Assembly: GCA_947589205.1 (NCBI GenBank)
Contig: CANQCJ010000081.1
Location: 1 to 8,852 of the forward strand
Direction: 5' to 3'
Length of the DNA stretch: 8,852 bases
Origin: an uncultured Ruminococcus sp.
Lineage (GTDB): Bacteria; Bacillota; Clostridia; Oscillospirales; Ruminococcaceae
In this document: positions 5,800 through 8,852 of the stretch, piece by piece
How the letters are laid out: every line of letters begins with the position of its first letter
Position numbering within the stretch: the first letter of the stretch is position 1
Translations under genes and position numbers: made by a program
Notes under the pieces: model-generated
The model's database searches: none
What the model saw: the letters and a program-made list of their open reading frames with translations, nothing else
Told to the model about the DNA's origin: nothing

Positions 5800-5811
5800 A
5801 GGAGGATAAAA

Positions 5812-6012
5812 ATGAAAGAGGGCATTCATCCTAAGTATGAGGAGACCACTATCACCTGCGCCTGCGGAAACGTGATAAAGACCCGTTCCACGAAAAAGGA
5901 TATAAAGGTGGAGATCTGCTCGAAGTGTCATCCGTTCTTCACAGGAAAGCAGAAGCTTGTCGATACGGGCGGACGAGTTGACAGATTTAAAAAGAGATTC
6001 AATCTCGATTGA
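5812..6012 (+). CDS. rpmE: 50S ribosomal protein L31, zinc-binding (C+) type
   Basis: A component of the large ribosomal subunit that helps bridge the subunits. It has 66 residues, starting MKEGIHPKYEE, the standard L31 N terminus. Cys16 and Cys18 (ITCACGN) with Cys36 and Cys39 (CSKCHPF) form the zinc knuckle, so this is the C+ form rather than the zinc-free paralogue induced by zinc starvation in other bacteria. PFFTGKQKLVDTGGRVDRF is the conserved core. The start at 5812 is decided by AAGGAGG at 5799-5805, 6 bases upstream. An in-frame extension back to 5770 is open but would add residues unlike any L31 and would lie in the leader. It has its own strong promoter and terminator, so it is probably monocistronic. 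Confidence 0.97.
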   Translation: MKEGIHPKYEETTITCACGNVIKTRSTKKDIKVEICSKCHPFFTGKQKLVDTGGRVDRFKKRFNLD

Positions 6013-6037
6013 GTTAAAAAGGGCGGAAAGGTATGCT
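6009..6037 (+). promoter_or_regulatory. Weak candidate promoter for the YigZ-family gene, inside the rpmE terminator
   Basis: TTGAGT (6009-6014, overlapping the rpmE stop) and TATGCT (6032-6037, 4/6) are 17 bases apart. Only nine bases separate the terminator's T run from the next ribosome binding site. So the downstream gene must use such an embedded promoter or rely on read-through. Confidence 0.25.
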
Positions 6038-6053
6038 TTTCCCGCCTTTTTTT
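6016..6053 (+). terminator. Intrinsic terminator after rpmE
   Basis: GGCGG (6022-6026) pairs with the GCC and CC parts of CCCGCC, and AAAG pairs with CTTTT, with small bulges around a tetraloop near 6031-6034. A lower A/T stem follows, then seven T (6047-6053). The G/C stem followed by a long T run 3 bases after the rpmE stop is a classic terminator. Confidence 0.85.
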
Positions 6054-6076
6054 GTTGCATTTAAAAGGGGTAGCAG

Positions 6077-6697
6077 ATGGATTATAAAACGGTCGGCGGC
6101 TTTGCAAGCGCAAGCCTTATCGAAAAAAGGTCGGAGTTTATCGGGAGCATTTCGCCCTGCGGGAGCGAGGACGAAGCGATAGGATTTATCGAAAAAATAA
6201 AGCGCGAAAACCGCAAGGCGCGCCATAACGTTTACGCCTATATCCTGCGCGGCGGAGGTATTTCCCGATACAGCGACGACGGAGAGCCGCAGGGTACGGG
6301 CGGAGTGCCGACCTTAGAAACAATAAAAAACGCGGGACTTACCGACGTGTGCGTTGTCGTGACGAGGTATTTCGGCGGGATACTTTTAGGTACGGGCGGC
6401 TTGGCGAGAGCCTATTCGGCGGCGTGCAGACTTGCGATAGAAAACGCCGAGATACTCGATATGTGCTCCTGCTCGCGCTTTGTGATACGCTGCGATTACA
6501 GCCTTTACGGCAGGATAGGACGTTTGCTCAACGCAGATTTTGTAAAGGTCACAAACGAGGATTTTTCGAGCGATGTCACGCTTACCGCGCTTGTAAAAGC
6601 CGCAAATGCCGAGAGCTTGCGGAATGAACTGATAAACGCCGCGAACGGCAGGATAGATTTGTCGGAAGAGACAGATTTGACGGAGAATTTTGCTTGA
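6077..6697 (+). CDS. yvyE: YigZ/YvyE family protein (IMPACT / UPF0029)
   Basis: A soluble 206-residue protein of the IMPACT family, whose bacterial members have no well-established biochemical role; eukaryotic IMPACT regulates the Gcn2 kinase on ribosomes. The N-terminal domain carries the family hallmarks: KRSEFIG (17-23), the ARHNVYAY segment (48-55), SDDGEPQGTGGVP (66-78) and VTRYFGGILLGTGGLARAYS (95-114). The rest (about 130-200) matches the ferredoxin-like DUF1949 C-terminal domain. AAAAGGGG at 6063-6070 lies 6 bases before the ATG. It follows rpmE after a terminator and precedes dgt by over 100 bases, so it may be its own unit. Family is firm; the symbol is the B. subtilis name (E. coli yigZ). 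Confidence 0.92.
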   Translation: MDYKTVGGFASASLIEKRSEFIGSISPCGSEDEAIGFIEKIKRENRKARHNVYAYILRGGGISRYSDDGEPQGTGGVPTLETIKNAGLTDVCVVVTRYFGGILLGTGGLARAYSAACRLAIENAEILDMCSCSRFVIRCDYSLYGRIGRLLNADFVKVTNEDFSSDVTLTALVKAANAESLRNELINAANGRIDLSEETDLTENFA

Positions 6698-6750
6698 AAT
6701 TTGTTGAATGCTACAAAAATTTATTTTTCCTCGAGCGAAAAAAAGGGAAA

Positions 6751-6812
6751 TTTAATTTTCGGACAGTATAAATATATAAAGGAACGGTTTTAAGAAACCG
6801 AAAGGGCGGTGG
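6751..6812 (+). promoter_or_regulatory. Upstream region of dgt: A/T-rich -10 candidates, hairpin, GGCGGTGG ribosome site
   Basis: TATAAA occurs at 6767-6772 and 6775-6780, but no good -35 lies at the right distance, so the promoter is weak or uncertain. CGGTTT (6785-6790) and AAACCG (6795-6800) form a 6-bp hairpin over TAAG directly before AAAGGGCGGTGG (6801-6812). That site suits the TTG at 6818 (8 bases from GGCGG) better than the GTG at 6809, which overlaps it. Confidence 0.35.
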
Positions 6813-6817
6813 ACGGC

Positions 6818-7813
6818 TTGCTTCCGAGAGAGGTCTATGAGAATTTTGAAAGAGAATTTTTATGCCCGTTTGCTTGTAAGAGCGCGGACAGCCGCGGGCG
6901 GGAAAGAGCTGCGGAAAAATGCGGGCTTAGGACGGAATTTCAGCGCGACAGGGATAAAATTATCCACTGCAATTCCTTCAGACGCTTGAAGCTCAAAACG
7001 CAGGTCTTTTTAAGTCCGACGGGCGATCATTACAGAACTCGCCTGACGCACACCCTCGAGGTCGGACAGATAGCGCGGACTATCGCAAGAGCTATGCGGC
7101 TCAACGAGGATCTGACGGAGGCGATAGCGATGGGTCACGACCTCGGGCATACGCCGTTCGGCCACGCAGGAGAACGCGCTCTCGATAAGCTCAACCCCAA
7201 CGGCTTCAAGCATTACGAGCAGGGTCTGCGGGTAGTGCGGCTTATCGAAAACGACGGTAAGGGATTAAATCTTACCTATGAGGTGCGCGACGGGATATTA
7301 AAGCATACAAATATGGTCGCCGAGACAAAGGAGGGGCTTTGCGTAAGATACGCCGACGTTATCGCATATTTAAACCACGATATTGACGACGCGGTAAGAG
7401 CGGGGATACTTAAAGAAAGCGACCTGCCGAAGGATATAACCGATGTTCTCGGGCATTCAAAGTCGGAGAGGATAACGACTCTCGTAAGCACGCTGGTCTC
7501 CTCCGGAGCGGAAAAAATGAGCATGACAAGCGAGGTCGAAAAGGCGTTTTACGGCTTAAAGGACTTTATGTTTGAAAACGTCTACCGAAACCCGACCTGC
7601 AAATCGGAGGAAAAAAAGACCTATTCGATGCTTGACGGACTTTTTGAATATTACATAAAGCATATTGAAGCCCTGCCGGAGCTTTACCAAACGCTCGCGG
7701 AGCTATATGGCAGGGAAACGGCGGTGTGCGATTATATCGCGGGAATGTCCGACAAATACGCGGTGGATAAATTTATCGAGATCTACGTTCCGGCTTCCTG
7801 GAACAGCAAATAA
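6818..7813 (+). CDS. dgt: HD-domain dGTPase-like dNTP triphosphohydrolase
   Basis: Enzymes of this family split dNTPs to deoxynucleoside and triphosphate in the cytoplasm, tuning DNA precursor pools. From the TTG start it has 331 residues, typical of the shorter dGTPase-like group. Near the N terminus are KSADSRGRE and FQRDRDKIIHCNSFRRLKLKTQVF. The HD metal site is intact: His78 (RTRLTHTLEV), His107-Asp108 (AIAMGHDLGHTPFGHAGE) and Asp188 in LNHDIDDA. The start is a judgement. GTG at 6809 gives three more residues but overlaps the ribosome-site-like GGCGGTGG, whereas TTG at 6818 is well spaced from it. dnaG begins 22 bases after the stop, so the two are probably one operon, a known pairing in clostridia. 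True nucleotide preference cannot be read from sequence; some members need dNTP activation. Confidence 0.92.
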   Translation: MLPREVYENFEREFLCPFACKSADSRGRERAAEKCGLRTEFQRDRDKIIHCNSFRRLKLKTQVFLSPTGDHYRTRLTHTLEVGQIARTIARAMRLNEDLTEAIAMGHDLGHTPFGHAGERALDKLNPNGFKHYEQGLRVVRLIENDGKGLNLTYEVRDGILKHTNMVAETKEGLCVRYADVIAYLNHDIDDAVRAGILKESDLPKDITDVLGHSKSERITTLVSTLVSSGAEKMSMTSEVEKAFYGLKDFMFENVYRNPTCKSEEKKTYSMLDGLFEYYIKHIEALPELYQTLAELYGRETAVCDYIAGMSDKYAVDKFIEIYVPASWNSK

Positions 7814-7835
7814 TAAAAAAAGGGGAGGACGGCGT

Positions 7836-8852
7836 ATGCCTTTTCCGAGCGGTTTTCTTGAACGATTAAAAAGCGCTAACCCGATAGCGGAGGTAATGAG
7901 CGAATACGTTACGACAAAGCGCGCGGGAAGAGATTACGTTTGTCTCTGTCCGTTCCACAACGAAAAGACCCCGTCCTGCTACATACACCCCGACAGGGAA
8001 TATTTTCACTGCTTCGGCTGCGGAGCGGGCGGCGACGTCATTACCTTTACGATGAAATACCACAACCTCGACTATCTCGAGGCGGTAAAAAAGCTTGCAG
8101 AACGCGCTGGGTTGGAAATGCCGCAGAACGACTACCAATATAACGGCGTTTCGCAGGACGCGAAAAAGCGTATGTATGAAATGAACCGAGCCGCGGCGAG
8201 GTTTTTCTATTCTCAGCTTTCCACCCCGCAGGGAGCGGCGTGCGTGCGCTATCTGCGGCAGACAAGAGGTCTGAGCGTTGAGACGATAAAACGCTACGGT
8301 ATAGGCTTTGCGCCGAACAGCTGGAGCGCGCTAAAGGATCATATGTTAAGCTTAGGCTACAGCGAAAGGGAGCTTATAAGCGCAGGACTTATTTCAAGAT
8401 CGAAAAACAACACGAAAAAAAGCTTTGACTTTTTTGTCAACCGCGCGATGTTTCCGTTTATAAGCCTTACCGGAAATATAGTCGGCTTCGGCGGAAGAAC
8501 TCTCGGGGACGACAAGAGAAAATATCTCAATTCGCCCGAAACGCCGATATTTAACAAAAACAAATTCCTGTTTTCGATGAACATAGCGAAAAACACGGCG
8601 GTCAAAAGCGGGGAAATTATCCTCTGCGAGGGCAACGTCGACGTTATAACGCTTACGCAGGCGGGCTATGACAACTCCGTGGCATCCTGCGGCACTGCGC
8701 TGACTGCCGAGCAGGCGAGGATGATATCGAATTACGCCAAAAAAGCCGTTATCTGCTACGATTCGGACGAAGCGGGAATAAAAGCCGCTCAGCGCGCGAT
8801 AGATATTCTTTCGGCGGCGGGACTTAAGGTCTCGGTCATGCGACTTAAAGGG
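7836..8852 (+). CDS. dnaG: DNA primase, N-terminal part (3' partial)
   Basis: It makes RNA primers for lagging-strand synthesis at the replication fork, working with the replicative helicase. The frame is open from ATG 7836 to the last base, 339 codons; the full protein is usually near 600. GGGGAGG at 7822-7828 lies 7 bases upstream. The zinc-binding domain (residues 1-100) has ligands Cys38, His41, Cys59 and Cys62 in CLCPFHNEKTPS and YFHCFGCGAGG. The RNA-polymerase core begins near 120 with the RYGIGFAP (153-160), VGFGGRT (216-222) and KYLNSPETPIF (229-239) motifs. The Toprim segment has Glu265 and Asp269 in EGNVDV, GTALT (286-290) and Asp309/Asp311 in YDSDEAG. The usual EGYMDV reads EGNVDV here. 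The C-terminal helicase-interaction domain is beyond the window; rpoD often follows in this group. Confidence 0.97.
   Translation, partial: MPFPSGFLERLKSANPIAEVMSEYVTTKRAGRDYVCLCPFHNEKTPSCYIHPDREYFHCFGCGAGGDVITFTMKYHNLDYLEAVKKLAERAGLEMPQNDYQYNGVSQDAKKRMYEMNRAAARFFYSQLSTPQGAACVRYLRQTRGLSVETIKRYGIGFAPNSWSALKDHMLSLGYSERELISAGLISRSKNNTKKSFDFFVNRAMFPFISLTGNIVGFGGRTLGDDKRKYLNSPETPIFNKNKFLFSMNIAKNTAVKSGEIILCEGNVDVITLTQAGYDNSVASCGTALTAEQARMISNYAKKAVICYDSDEAGIKAAQRAIDILSAAGLKVSVMRLKG

Noticed and set aside
5770..5811. N-terminal extension of L31 to an in-frame TTG at 5770
   Set aside because: The 14 extra residues are unlike L31, and the strong Shine-Dalgarno sits before ATG 5812.

Overview
The window is a stretch of bacterial chromosome with every recognisable gene on the + strand. 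Family-level features point to a low-to-mid GC Firmicute of class Clostridia, probably an Oscillospirales/Ruminococcaceae-type gut anaerobe. These features are sigma-A style promoters with TATAAT and extended -10 elements, strong AGGAGG ribosome binding sites, the Firmicutes form of nicotinate phosphoribosyltransferase, and a dgt-dnaG neighbourhood. The assignment is inferred from protein style, not from any marker search.

Layout: (1) 1-558, the C-terminal end of valyl-tRNA synthetase (valS) with its terminator. (2) 648-2851, a two-gene NAD salvage operon: a nicotinamidase-like cysteine hydrolase (pncA) and nicotinate phosphoribosyltransferase (pncB), with its own promoter and a strong downstream terminator. 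Together they would convert nicotinamide to nicotinate and then to nicotinate mononucleotide. (3) 2731-3645, about 915 bases with no credible gene but dense in palindromes: a terminator with a competing hairpin, a 14-bp inverted repeat around 67 bp, repeated TCGCTTCGCTC arms, and a rod-like 135-base structure that is a candidate RNA gene or MITE. (4) 3646-5661, a two-component system: an OmpR-type response regulator and a membrane sensor histidine kinase. Its predicted promoter is straddled by an inverted repeat. (5) 5696-6053, rpmE, encoding zinc-type ribosomal protein L31, with a near-consensus promoter, a leader hairpin abutting the Shine-Dalgarno and a strong terminator. (6) 6077-6697, a YigZ/YvyE (IMPACT) family protein. 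(7) 6818-8852, an HD-domain dNTP triphosphohydrolase (dgt family), then the first 339 codons of DNA primase (dnaG), which runs off the window.

Most of the window is ordinary housekeeping sequence. The parts worth a second look are the non-coding block between pncB and the response regulator, and the rpmE leader. No phage, defence, CRISPR, transposase or biosynthetic cluster genes are visible, and I do not see a convincing new multi-gene system.
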